Assembly: GCF_042646385.1 (NCBI RefSeq)
Contig: NZ_JBHRTO010000001.1
Location: 248,001 to 312,000 of the forward strand
DNA length: 64,000 bases
Direction of reading: 5' to 3'
DNA from: Cypionkella sinensis
GTDB lineage: Bacteria > Pseudomonadota > Alphaproteobacteria > Rhodobacterales > Rhodobacteraceae
Part shown: one piece after another, positions 41,632 through 50,062 of the stretch
How positions within the stretch are numbered: position 1 is the first letter of the stretch
Layout: every line of letters starts with the position of its first letter
Position numbers and translations under genes: made by a program
Notes under the pieces: generated by a model
Databases searched by the model: none
What the model was told of the DNA's origin: nothing
Seen by the model: the letters and a program-made list of their open reading frames with translations, nothing else

Positions 41632-42528
41632 ATGGCGTTGTCTGCGACTGAACATTTGCATCCTGCCGCATCGGGGTTGGACACGCTACCCGAGATTGCG
41701 GTGCTGGAGCATTTGTGGACAGCCCAAGCCGCCGCCTTGCAGGTGGTGGGGCAGGCTTTGCCGCAGATCGCGCAGGGTGCTGCGCTGATGGCTACGGCTT
41801 TGCAGGGGCAGGGGCGGCTGCTTTATGCGGGTGCCGGGTCTTCGGCGCTGATGGCGGTTTCGGATGGGTTGGAGCTGGGCGGAACGTTCGGCGTGCCTGC
41901 CGAGCGTGTGCTGCTGCGGATGGCCGGCGGCTTGCCGGTCGATGCGCGGATGCCGGGCGATACCGAGGACGATGCCGAGGATGGCACGCGGGCGGCGGCG
42001 GGGATTGGTGCGGGCGATGTGGTGATCGCGGTCGCAGCCTCGGGGCGCACGCCCTATGCTTTGGCCGTGGCCAAGGCGGCACGGGCGCAGGGGGCGCAGG
42101 TGATTGCGGTGGCGAATGTCGCCGGGGCCGCGCTGTTTGAGCATGCCGATGTGGCGATCTGCCTGCCCACCCCGCCCGAGGTGATTGCAGGCTCGACCCG
42201 GATGGGGGCGGGCACGGCACAGAAAGTGGCGTTGAACATGATGTCCACCCTGATGGGGATCAAGCTGGGCCAGGTGCATGATGGCATGATGGTCGGCTTG
42301 GTCGCGGATAACGAAAAGCTGCGCGGACGGGCGGCAGGCATGGTCGCGCAGATCGCGGGCGTTGCGGCAGAGACGGCATTGCAGGCGCTGCGCGCGGCAG
42401 AAGGGGCGGTAAAGCCCGCAGTCTTGATCGCCTTGGGGCAAAGCCCGCAAGCGGCGCAAGATCTATTGAGCGAAACCCACGGAAATCTGCGCGCGGCGAT
42501 CGCGCGCGGGCACAAAAACGGCAACTGA
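41632..42528 (+). CDS. murQ: N-acetylmuramic acid 6-phosphate etherase
   Basis: Splits MurNAc-6-phosphate into GlcNAc-6-phosphate and lactate. The 298 residues form a single SIS domain with LLYAGAGSSALMAVSDGLELGGTFGVP (the Glu of the family's active site is kept), IAVAASGRTPYALAVAKAA and PPEVIAGSTRMGAGTAQKVALNMMS, the family signature. A C-terminal UBA-like helical tail follows. The ATG at 41632 has GGGGAG 6-11 bases upstream; the frame is open further upstream but has no support. It leads the plus-strand operon with the ABC transporter. Confidence 0.93.
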   Translation: MALSATEHLHPAASGLDTLPEIAVLEHLWTAQAAALQVVGQALPQIAQGAALMATALQGQGRLLYAGAGSSALMAVSDGLELGGTFGVPAERVLLRMAGGLPVDARMPGDTEDDAEDGTRAAAGIGAGDVVIAVAASGRTPYALAVAKAARAQGAQVIAVANVAGAALFEHADVAICLPTPPEVIAGSTRMGAGTAQKVALNMMSTLMGIKLGQVHDGMMVGLVADNEKLRGRAAGMVAQIAGVAAETALQALRAAEGAVKPAVLIALGQSPQAAQDLLSETHGNLRAAIARGHKNGN

Positions 42529-42562
42529 AGCCGGAAATCTTAACCAACAAAGGGAGTTTCCC

Positions 42563-43822
42563 ATGACCAAGACCAAATTGATCGGCGCTTTGCTTGCCAG
42601 CACCTTGCTTGCAGGCGCGGCCTATGCCGAGGATGTGACGCTGACGATTGAAAGCTGGCGCAATGACGACGTGCTGATCTGGCAAGACACCATCATTCCG
42701 GCGTTCGAAGCCGCAAATCCGGGCATCAAGGTGGTGTTCGCCCCGACCGCGCCTGCCGAATATAACGCCGTGCTGAACTCGAAACTCGACGCGGGCTCCG
42801 CGGGCGATCTGGTAACTTGCCGTCCGTTCGATGCCTCGCTTGAACTTTACAAGAAAGGCAACCTTGCCGATCTGAGTGGCCTTGCTGCGATGGCGAATTT
42901 CTCGCCGGTGGCGAAATCGGCTTGGCAGACGGATGATGGCGCGGCCACTTTCTGCGTGCCGATGGCCTCGGTGATCCACGGCTTTATCTACAACAAAGAC
43001 GCGTTTGACGCTTTGGGCATCGCCGTGCCGACCACCCGCGACGAATTCTTTGCCGCGCTCGACAAGATCAAGGCCGACGGCACCTATATCCCGATGGCGA
43101 TGGGCACCAATGACCAGTGGGAAGCCGCCACCATGGGCTATAACAACATTGGCCCGAACTACTGGAAGGGTGAAGAAGGCCGTCTGGCGCTGATCAAGGG
43201 CGATCAGAAACTGACCGATGCCGATTGGGTGGCCCCGTTCACCGAACTGGCACGCTGGAAGGATTATCTGGGCGACGGCTTTGAAGCGCAGACTTATCCT
43301 GACAGCCAGAACCTGTTCACCTTGGGCCGTGCTGCGGTCTATCCGGCGGGGTCGTGGGAAATCTCGGGCTTCAACAAGCAAGCGACCTTCAAGATGGGGG
43401 CCTTCGCGCCGCCAGTGCAGGCCGCTGGCGACACCTGCTATATCTCGGATCACACCGATATAGCGCTGGGAATGAATGCGAAATCGGCGCATCCTGAGGA
43501 GACGAAGAAGTTCCTCGAATGGGTAGGCTCGGCTGAATTTGCCAAGATGTATGCCAACGCGCTGCCGGGCTTCTTCAGCCTGAATTCGACCCCGGTGGAG
43601 ATGCAAGACCCGCTGGCGCAAGAGTTCGTCTCGTGGCGCGGCAAGTGCCAGTCGTCGATCCGCTCAACCTATCAGATCTTGTCGCGCGGCACCCCGAACC
43701 TTGAAAACGAAACCTGGAACGCCTCGGCCAATGTGATCAAGGGCACCGAGACGCCGGAAGCCGCTGCCGCCCGTCTGCAAGAGGGTCTGGCCAGCTGGTA
43801 TGAGCCGCAGAAGGCCAAGTAA
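42563..43822 (+). CDS. ABC transporter sugar-binding protein (CUT1 family)
   Basis: 419-residue periplasmic binding protein. A clear signal peptide (MTKTKLIGALLASTLLAGAAYA) precedes the mature protein, which begins EDVTLTIESWRNDD. The domain has the family-1 features FEAANPGIKVVF, NAVLNSKLDAGSAGDLV, YNKDAFDALGI and LFTLGRAAVYPAGSWEI. By its place after murQ the ligand is likely MurNAc, GlcNAc or a muropeptide sugar, not proven. Its stop is followed by a strong hairpin that precedes the permease genes. AAAGGGAG lies 6-13 bases before the ATG. Confidence 0.9.
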   Translation: MTKTKLIGALLASTLLAGAAYAEDVTLTIESWRNDDVLIWQDTIIPAFEAANPGIKVVFAPTAPAEYNAVLNSKLDAGSAGDLVTCRPFDASLELYKKGNLADLSGLAAMANFSPVAKSAWQTDDGAATFCVPMASVIHGFIYNKDAFDALGIAVPTTRDEFFAALDKIKADGTYIPMAMGTNDQWEAATMGYNNIGPNYWKGEEGRLALIKGDQKLTDADWVAPFTELARWKDYLGDGFEAQTYPDSQNLFTLGRAAVYPAGSWEISGFNKQATFKMGAFAPPVQAAGDTCYISDHTDIALGMNAKSAHPEETKKFLEWVGSAEFAKMYANALPGFFSLNSTPVEMQDPLAQEFVSWRGKCQSSIRSTYQILSRGTPNLENETWNASANVIKGTETPEAAAARLQEGLASWYEPQKAK

Positions 43823-43841
43823 GCCTGCTCTGACCCAAACG

Positions 43842-43863
43842 CCGGGGGGCTTCGCGCCCCCCG
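43842..43863 (+). terminator. Intra-operon hairpin after the sugar-binding protein
   Basis: CCGGGGGGC and GCCCCCCGG, joined by TTCG-like loop bases, lie 19 bases past the binding-protein stop and 44 before the first permease. Such hairpins commonly protect the mRNA of the binding protein and lower expression of the membrane parts. Confidence 0.75.
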
Positions 43864-43906
43864 GTCCCCTGCTTGGCGCTTTTTCTGCGAACCCGAGGTT
43901 GACCGC

Positions 43907-44824
43907 ATGTCCGACCGCAAACCCTTCCGCTGGCACATCGTGGTGTTCCTGGCCCCCGCCGTGCTAGTCTACACCGCCATCATGATCATCCCGCTGTTCG
44001 CGACGCTGAACCTGTCGCTGTTCACCACGGTAGACCGGGTGTCGCATTTCAACGGTTTGGGCAACTTCCGCACGCTGTTTGGCGACCCGCGCTGGTCGGC
44101 GAGTTTCTGGAACGCTTTGGCCAACAACACCTGGTTTTTCATCGTGCATATGCTGGTGCAAAACCCGATCGGCATCCTGCTGGCGGCGATCCTGTCCAAC
44201 CCCCGCCTGCGCGGGGCCGCGTTCTACCGCACCGCGATTTTCGTGCCCACCATCCTCAGCTTTGTGGTGGTGGGTTTCGTCTGGAAGCTGATGCTGTCAC
44301 CCATCTGGGGCGTCGCGCCTGACCTATTGAACGCCGTCGGGCTGAAATCCCTGTTCGCGCCGTGGCTGGGCAAAGAGCAATATGCGCTGACAACCTTGGC
44401 GCTGATCTCGGTCTGGCAGTTTGTCGGCATCCCGATGATGCTGATCTATGCGGCCCTGCTGAGCATCCCCGACGAGGTGATTGAGGCCGCCGAGATGGAC
44501 GGTATAACGGGCGCGTCGCAATTCTGGAAGATCAAGCTGCCGCTGATCCTGCCCAGCATCGGCATTATCTCTATCCTGACATTTGTCGGCAATTTCAACG
44601 CCTTCGATCTGATCTATTCGGCGCAAGGCGCGCTGGCGGGGCCGAACTTTGCCACCGACATTCTGGGCACCTTCCTCTATCGCACCTTCTTCGGCTTTCA
44701 GTTGCAATTGGGCGATCCGAACATGGGGGCGACGATTGCCACCGCGATGTTCTTCATCATTCTGGTCGGCGTTTGCATCTATCTGTTCGCCATCCAGACG
44801 CGGCTGCGCCGCTATCAGTTTTAA
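43907..44824 (+). CDS. ABC transporter permease (MalF-type)
   Basis: 305-residue inner-membrane protein with six hydrophobic segments. It starts HIVVFLAPAVLVYTAIMIIPLFATLNLSLF and has the EAA loop DEVIEAAEMDGITGASQFWKIKLPLILPSI, where it contacts the ATPase. FVGNFNAFDLIYSAQGALAGP follows, as in CUT1 transporters. The second permease starts 9 bases after its stop. Confidence 0.92.
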   Translation: MSDRKPFRWHIVVFLAPAVLVYTAIMIIPLFATLNLSLFTTVDRVSHFNGLGNFRTLFGDPRWSASFWNALANNTWFFIVHMLVQNPIGILLAAILSNPRLRGAAFYRTAIFVPTILSFVVVGFVWKLMLSPIWGVAPDLLNAVGLKSLFAPWLGKEQYALTTLALISVWQFVGIPMMLIYAALLSIPDEVIEAAEMDGITGASQFWKIKLPLILPSIGIISILTFVGNFNAFDLIYSAQGALAGPNFATDILGTFLYRTFFGFQLQLGDPNMGATIATAMFFIILVGVCIYLFAIQTRLRRYQF

Positions 44825-44833
44825 GGGGGGACC

Positions 44834-45673
44834 ATGTCTGTCTCACGCCATTCCCCCGCCCGCAGCGTCGCTGCCCATGCGGTGCTGCTGATTTACACGC
44901 TGATCGCGTTGTTCCCGGTTTTTGTGATCGTGATCAACGCCTTCAAGTCGCGCAAGGCGATCTTTGCGCATCCCTTGGCGCTGCCGAATGCCGAGACTTT
45001 GGATTGGGTCGGCTTCCAGACCGTGCTGAAACAGGGCGATTTCTTTCAGTATTTCCTGAACTCGATGACCGTCACCGTGGGCAGCCTGTTCTTCGTACTG
45101 CTGTTTGGTGCGATGGCAGCGTTTGCGCTGTCTGAGTATCGGTTCAAGGGCAATACGATGGTGGGGCTGTATCTCGCGCTGGGCATCATGATCCCGATCC
45201 GGCTGGGCACGGTGGCGATCTTGCAGTTGATGGTGGCAAGCGGGCTGGTGAACACGCTGACGGCGCTGGTGCTGGTTTACACCGCGCAGGGCTTGCCGCT
45301 GGCGGTGTTCATCCTGTCAGAGTTCATGCGGCAGGTGTCGGATGATCTGAAAAACGCAGGCCGGATTGATGGGCTGTCAGAATATCGCATCTTCTTCCGG
45401 CTGGTGCTGCCCTTGGTGCGACCCGCTATGGCGACTGTGGCAGTGTTTACCATGATCCCGATCTGGAATGATCTGTGGTTCCCGCTGATCCTAGCCCCGG
45501 CCGAGTCCACCAAAACCATCACCTTGGGCAGCCAGGTGTTTATCGGCCAGTTCGTCACCGATTGGAACGCCGTGCTCGCCGCCCTCAGCCTCGCCATTCT
45601 ACCGGTGCTGGTGCTGTATCTGATCTTCTCGCGTCAACTTATTCGCGGCATCACCGCAGGAGCCGTCAAATGA
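44834..45673 (+). CDS. ABC transporter permease (MalG-type)
   Basis: 279-residue inner-membrane protein with six hydrophobic segments. YTLIALFPVFVIVINAFKSRKAIFA opens it; the EAA loop is DDLKNAGRIDGLSEYRIFFRLVLPLVRPAM; it ends in RQLIRGITAGAVK, typical of MalG. The final codons overlap the next gene's start as ATGA. It pairs with the MalF-type protein just upstream. Confidence 0.92.
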   Translation: MSVSRHSPARSVAAHAVLLIYTLIALFPVFVIVINAFKSRKAIFAHPLALPNAETLDWVGFQTVLKQGDFFQYFLNSMTVTVGSLFFVLLFGAMAAFALSEYRFKGNTMVGLYLALGIMIPIRLGTVAILQLMVASGLVNTLTALVLVYTAQGLPLAVFILSEFMRQVSDDLKNAGRIDGLSEYRIFFRLVLPLVRPAMATVAVFTMIPIWNDLWFPLILAPAESTKTITLGSQVFIGQFVTDWNAVLAALSLAILPVLVLYLIFSRQLIRGITAGAVK

Positions 45674-46701
45674 CCATTCGCGTTCTTGTCGCAGGCTTGG
45701 GCAATATGGGCCGCAGTCATGCCTTGGCCTATCACCTTGACCCGGCGTTCCAGATTGTCGGGCTGGTGAATCGCTCAAAGGTCGAACTGCCTGCCGAATT
45801 GCAGGGCTATCCGCTGCACACCGACTATGCACAGGCCTTGGCGGCGCTGAAACCGGACTTTGTTTGCGTGGCGACCTATTCCGACACCCACGCCGACTAC
45901 GCCTGTGCCGCGATGGCCGCCGGGGCGGATGTGTTTGTCGAAAAGCCGCTTGCCACCACCGTCGCCGATGCGCGCCGGGTGCAGGCGATGGCGGTGGAAA
46001 CCGGGCGTAAGGTCGTTGTCGGCTACATCCTGCGGCATCACCCAAGCTGGATCCGGCTGATCGCCGAGGCGCGGGCTTTGGGCGGGCCTTACGTGTTCCG
46101 GTTGAACCTGAACCAGCAATCGTCTGGCCCGACATGGGAGGTGCATAAGGCGCTGATGCAGACCACCCCGCCGATTGTCGATTGCGGTGTGCATTACGTC
46201 GATGTGATGTGCCAGATCACCGATGCTCAGCCGGTTGAGGTGCGCGGCATGGGCCTGCGGCTGTCGCCCGAAATCGCGCCGGATATGTATAACTACGGCC
46301 ATTTTCAGGTGATTTTCGCTGATGGCAGCCTTGGCTGGTATGAGGCTGGTTGGGGCCCGATGATGTCGGACACCGCGTTTTTCGTCAAAGATGTGGTCAG
46401 CCCGAATGGCGCGGTTTCCATCCGTATGCCGGACTCGGCGCGCTCGGATGATATCGACACCCACACCAAGACCTCGCTGCTGCGGGTGCATAAGGTGGCC
46501 TCGGGGGATACCGATATTTCGATGGCGGACGAGCCGGGGCATCAGGATCTGTGCAACCGCGAGGCGGCCTATGTCGCCCGCGCGATCACCGAAAACCTCG
46601 ATCTGACCCGGCATATGAATGATGCGGTGCAATCTTTGGCGATCTGCCTTGCGGCGGACGAAAGCGTGCGCTCGGGCCAACCTGTCAAGCTGGGAGCCTG
46701 A
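45670..46701 (+). CDS. Gfo/Idh/MocA family oxidoreductase
   Basis: 343 residues. The NAD(P)-binding fold begins RVLVAGLGNMGRSHALAYH (4-22), and EKPLA at 91-95 is the family's sugar-site motif. DCGVHYVDVM follows near residue 176, the usual position of the catalytic Asp/His. Substrates in the family are mostly sugars and inositols, and some members act as redox-neutral glycosidases (GH109). Embedded between permease and ATPase genes, it should modify the imported sugar, but classical MurNAc or GlcNAc catabolism needs no such step. Confidence 0.88.
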   Translation: MTIRVLVAGLGNMGRSHALAYHLDPAFQIVGLVNRSKVELPAELQGYPLHTDYAQALAALKPDFVCVATYSDTHADYACAAMAAGADVFVEKPLATTVADARRVQAMAVETGRKVVVGYILRHHPSWIRLIAEARALGGPYVFRLNLNQQSSGPTWEVHKALMQTTPPIVDCGVHYVDVMCQITDAQPVEVRGMGLRLSPEIAPDMYNYGHFQVIFADGSLGWYEAGWGPMMSDTAFFVKDVVSPNGAVSIRMPDSARSDDIDTHTKTSLLRVHKVASGDTDISMADEPGHQDLCNREAAYVARAITENLDLTRHMNDAVQSLAICLAADESVRSGQPVKLGA

Positions 46702-46702
46702 A

Positions 46703-47701
46703 ATGGGCAATCTGACTCTTACCAATGTGACCAAAAGCTTCGGCACAACCGATGTGATCAAGGGCGTCAATTTGCGCGTTGAGGATGGCGAGTTCTGCGT
46801 CTTCGTAGGCCCGTCGGGCTGCGGCAAATCCACCCTGTTGCGGATCATCGCGGGGCTTGAGGATGCCAGTGGCGGCGAGATCAAGATTGATGGCGTGCCG
46901 GTCAACAACACCCCACCCAGCAAGCGCGAAATCGCGATGGTGTTCCAATCCTATGCACTTTATCCGCATCTGACGGTGCGCGACAACATGGGGCTGGGGC
47001 TGAAACAGGCAGGCTCATCCTCGGCGCAGGTGGCGCAAAGCGTGGCGCGCGCCTCTGGCATGTTGTCGCTGGATGCGCTGCTGGACAGGCGGCCTGCGGA
47101 GTTGTCAGGCGGGCAGCGTCAGCGCGTGGCGATTGGCCGCGCCATCGTGCGCACCCCCAAACTGTTCCTCTTTGACGAGCCGCTCTCAAACCTCGACGCC
47201 GCGCTGCGCGTCAACACCCGCATCGAAATCGCCCGCCTGCACCGCGAGTTGAAGGCCACCATGGTCTATGTCACCCATGATCAGGTTGAGGCGATGACCT
47301 TGGCCGACAAGATCGTGGTATTGAACGCAGGCCGGGTAGAACAAGTCGGCCGCCCGATGGATTTGTATAACGACCCCGACAACGCCTTCGTCGCGGGCTT
47401 TATCGGCAGCCCCAAAATGAACTTCCTCAAGGCCGCCGCCTTGGGCGAGGCGGGCGAAACGGTGGGCGTGCGTCCCGAACATCTGGCGATCTCACGCGAA
47501 AGCGGCGCAATTCCGGGCCGGATCAGCCATGTCGAAAAGCTGGGCAGCGAGACCTTGGTTTACGTGCGCGCAGACCCCCACGGCCTGCTGACAGTGCGGC
47601 AGTTTGGCGAGCAGGATTTCGCGGTGGATGAAGCCGTCTACCTCACCGCCGACGCCGCACGCGCCTTCCGCTTTGACGCGAACGGTTTGCGGATGCGCTA
47701 A
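46703..47701 (+). CDS. ABC transporter ATP-binding protein (UgpC/MsmX family)
   Basis: 332 residues. Walker A is GPSGCGKST (36-44), the signature LSGGQ lies at 134-138, Walker B LFLFDEP at 154-160, and the switch His in YVTHDQ follows. A C-terminal OB-type regulatory domain (from about 240, GVRPEHLAI) is typical of MalK/UgpC proteins. GGGAG lies 7-11 bases before the ATG. It ends the murQ operon, and a strong hairpin follows at 47731. Confidence 0.95.
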   Translation: MGNLTLTNVTKSFGTTDVIKGVNLRVEDGEFCVFVGPSGCGKSTLLRIIAGLEDASGGEIKIDGVPVNNTPPSKREIAMVFQSYALYPHLTVRDNMGLGLKQAGSSSAQVAQSVARASGMLSLDALLDRRPAELSGGQRQRVAIGRAIVRTPKLFLFDEPLSNLDAALRVNTRIEIARLHRELKATMVYVTHDQVEAMTLADKIVVLNAGRVEQVGRPMDLYNDPDNAFVAGFIGSPKMNFLKAAALGEAGETVGVRPEHLAISRESGAIPGRISHVEKLGSETLVYVRADPHGLLTVRQFGEQDFAVDEAVYLTADAARAFRFDANGLRMR

Positions 47702-47730
47702 GCGCCGCGCCAAGATCGCCGCAACGCGTC

Positions 47731-47760
47731 GGGCGGGCAGGGTATAATCCCCGCCCGCCC
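47731..47760. terminator. Hairpin between convergent ABC and hydrolase genes
   Basis: GGGCGGGC...GGG and CCC..GCCCGCCC surround TATAAT, giving an 11-pair stem with one internal mismatch, 30 bases past the ATPase stop and 20 before the hydrolase stop. Serves as a terminator on one or both strands. Confidence 0.75.
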
Positions 47761-47779
47761 GTTTGCATTCAGCGCAGTC

Positions 47780-48718
47780 TCAGGCCTTGGCGAAGGCCAA
47801 CAGGTCCGGGTTGATCACCTCGGGATGGGTGGCGAACAGGCCATGCGACAGGCCGGGATAGGTCTTGATCGCCCCATTGCGCAGCAATTTGATCGCCTTG
47901 TGCGCCGAATTGGCAATCGGCACGATCTGATCATCTTCGCCATGCAACACCAGCACCGGCACGCTGATCGCCTTCAGATCCTCGGTGAAATCGGTCTCCG
48001 AGAACACCTTGACGCAGTCGTAATGCGCCTTGGCGCCCCCCGACATGCCCTGCCGCCACCAGTTGTTGATCAGGCCTTGGCTGACTTTGGCACCTTCCCG
48101 GTTAAAGCCGTAGAACGGGCCAGACGGCAGGTCGAGGAAGAATTGCGCCCGGTTGTTCAGCACTCCGGCCCGGATCCCATCAAAAACCTCCATCGGAACA
48201 CCATCGGGATTGGCGTCAGATTTCACCATCACCGGCGGCACGGCGCTGATCAGTACCGCCTTGGCAACCCGACCGGCTTCGGCGCGGGCCACATAGCGGG
48301 CAACCTCGCCGCCCCCGGTGGAATGGCCGATGTGGATGGCATTGCGCAGATCCAAGGCGCGGGCCAGTTCGGCCACATCGGCGGCATAGGTATCCATATC
48401 GTTGCCGGTATCGGTCTGGTCCGACCGACCATGACCGCGCCGGTCATGCGCAATCACGCGATAGCCCTGCGCCAGAAAGAACAGCATCTGGTTGTCCCAG
48501 TCATCGCTGGACAGCGGCCAGCCATGGTGGAACACCACCGGCTGCGCATCTTTCGGGCCCCAGTCTTTGTAAAAGATCGTGGTTCCGTCTTGGGTTTTGA
48601 TCGTAGCCATCTGAAGATCTCCTTGGGTTTGAGCAAAATTCATCTTCGGCAGCGCGATGACCGCCGCGGTCGCAGCCGTCATCATCATCATAGCGCGTCG
48701 CGTAACATCTGTGTGCAT
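47780..48718 (-). CDS. Exported alpha/beta hydrolase (chloroperoxidase-like)
   Basis: 312 residues. A twin-arginine-like signal (TRRAMMMMTAATAAVIALP) fills the first ~30 residues; cofactor-free haloperoxidase relatives normally start near this protein's Met37. The enzyme part has HHGWPLSSDDW (oxyanion region), Ser133 in GHSTGGGE, an Asp in LHGEDDQIVPI and the terminal His in GLSHGLF, making the triad. Such proteins are esterases or perhydrolases. AAGGA lies 6-10 bases before the ATG at 48718. It is divergent from the GlxA-type regulator at 48812, which likely controls it. Confidence 0.85.
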   Translation of the reverse strand: MHTDVTRRAMMMMTAATAAVIALPKMNFAQTQGDLQMATIKTQDGTTIFYKDWGPKDAQPVVFHHGWPLSSDDWDNQMLFFLAQGYRVIAHDRRGHGRSDQTDTGNDMDTYAADVAELARALDLRNAIHIGHSTGGGEVARYVARAEAGRVAKAVLISAVPPVMVKSDANPDGVPMEVFDGIRAGVLNNRAQFFLDLPSGPFYGFNREGAKVSQGLINNWWRQGMSGGAKAHYDCVKVFSETDFTEDLKAISVPVLVLHGEDDQIVPIANSAHKAIKLLRNGAIKTYPGLSHGLFATHPEVINPDLLAFAKA

Positions 48719-48811
48719 CGGCTGTCCTTTCGGTTTCGACATGGACAAATCTACGCATCTCGTCGCAGGGTAACGAGTGGCGGAACGGACAATGATCGGG
48801 GGAAAACGGAC

Positions 48812-49786
48812 ATGGCGCGCGACTCTGGCCCAGTGGCTCAAATCGGTCTTTTGATCTACCCCGGCTGCCAACTGGCGGCGATCTATGGCCTGACAGACCT
48901 GTTCCGCATCGCTGTGCAGTGGAGCGGCGATCCACCCCGCGAAATCCGCGTCACCCATTGGCAGGCCACAGAAGACGGCGTCTCTTGCATCTGGGATAGC
49001 CTTCCCGGCGCGCCGCACCGACTGACCCATGTGATCGCGCCGCCCAGCATCATCATGCCCGAAAATATGGCCCCAGCCCCTGCGGCGGCGATCTGGTTGC
49101 GCGAGCAGCATACGGCGGGGGCGACGCTGTGTTCGGTCTGTGCGGGCGCCTTTGTGCTGGCAGAGACCGGCTTGATAGATGGCCGCCGCGCCACCACGCA
49201 CTGGGCCTTTGCACAGCAACTGGCGCAGCGCTTTCCGAAAGTGCATCTGGCAGCGCAGCATATGGTGCTGGATGAGGGCGACATCATCACCGCGGGCGGT
49301 ATTCTGGCCTGGGCCGATCTTGGCCTGACCCTGGTCGAGCGTTTGCTTGGCCCCGCCACCATGCTGGCGACGGCACGGTTTCTGCTGGTCGAACCGCCGC
49401 GCCAAAGCCAGTTGCCCTTCGCGCAATTCATTCCGCGGTTTGATCATGGCGACGATGCGATCCGGCAAAGCCAGCACCACATCCATGCCAATGCCACCAC
49501 CCTGCAGGGCGTCGCCGATCTGCAAGCTGCCGCTGGCATGACCGGGCGCACGTTTCTGCGACGGTTCAGTGCCGCTACCGGGTTTCGTCCGGTCGAATAC
49601 ATTCAGCATGTGCGCATCGCCAAGGCGCGCGAAGCGTTAGAGCGCAGCTTGACCCCGGTGGACCGTATCGCGTGGGATGTGGGCTACGCCGACCCCGCCG
49701 CGTTTCGCAAGCTGTTCCAAAAACTGACCGGACTGTCGCCCGCCGCCTATCGTCAGCAGTTCGGCATTACCGCCGAGGGGGCCTAA
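48812..49786 (+). CDS. GlxA family AraC-type transcriptional regulator
   Basis: 324 residues. The N-terminal DJ-1/PfpI-like domain (about 8-185) has IGLLIYPGCQLAAIYGLTDLF and LCSVCAGAFVLAETGLIDGRRATTHW, including the Cys of the nucleophile elbow. The C-terminal AraC DNA-binding domain (about 225-320) ends DRIAWDVGYADPAAFRKLFQKLTGLSPAAYR. The family senses unknown small molecules. It is divergent from the exported hydrolase. The start codon choice at 48812 rests on the beginning of conserved sequence; the ribosome binding site is poor. Confidence 0.9.
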   Translation: MARDSGPVAQIGLLIYPGCQLAAIYGLTDLFRIAVQWSGDPPREIRVTHWQATEDGVSCIWDSLPGAPHRLTHVIAPPSIIMPENMAPAPAAAIWLREQHTAGATLCSVCAGAFVLAETGLIDGRRATTHWAFAQQLAQRFPKVHLAAQHMVLDEGDIITAGGILAWADLGLTLVERLLGPATMLATARFLLVEPPRQSQLPFAQFIPRFDHGDDAIRQSQHHIHANATTLQGVADLQAAAGMTGRTFLRRFSAATGFRPVEYIQHVRIAKAREALERSLTPVDRIAWDVGYADPAAFRKLFQKLTGLSPAAYRQQFGITAEGA

Positions 49787-49840
49787 GCCTGCATGCCCCC
49801 GACCGGATCGCAATGCGGTTCAGGCAGAGGTCACCTATGC

Positions 49841-49866
49841 AAAAAGCGCCCCGAGGGACGCTTTTT
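49841..49866. terminator. Bidirectional terminator between glxA-like gene and tRNA-Gly
   Basis: AAAAAGCG and CGCTTTTT flank CCCCGAGGGA, so the stem has A and T runs at its ends. It lies downstream of the regulator on the plus strand and of tRNA-Gly on the minus strand. Confidence 0.85.
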
Positions 49867-49888
49867 ATGCAGTCGTCTGTCATTCCGA

Positions 49889-49963
49889 TGGAGCGGGCGA
49901 TGAGATTCGAACTCACGACCCTAACCTTGGCAAGGTTATGCTCTACCCCTGAGCTACGCCCGC
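49889..49963 (-). tRNA. tRNA-Gly (anticodon GCC), copy 2
   Basis: 75 bases with encoded CCA, identical to the copy at 37543-37617 including the anticodon loop TTGCCAA. Both copies stand alone and both are followed by a bidirectional terminator. Confidence 0.97.
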
Positions 49964-50062
49964 AACCGTCGGATGGCGGTGAAATAAGCGAGGGGCGGGG
50001 CGGCTGCAAGAGCAAAAATGCAAGCACCCCGCTGATTTCTCGCGATGATTTCCCACCGCCCC

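Noticed and set aside
47780..49609. Extension of the hydrolase frame to 609 codons
   Set aside because: Upstream of 48718 the frame overlaps the GlxA-type gene and loses hydrolase similarity; a signal peptide and ribosome binding site mark the start at 48718.
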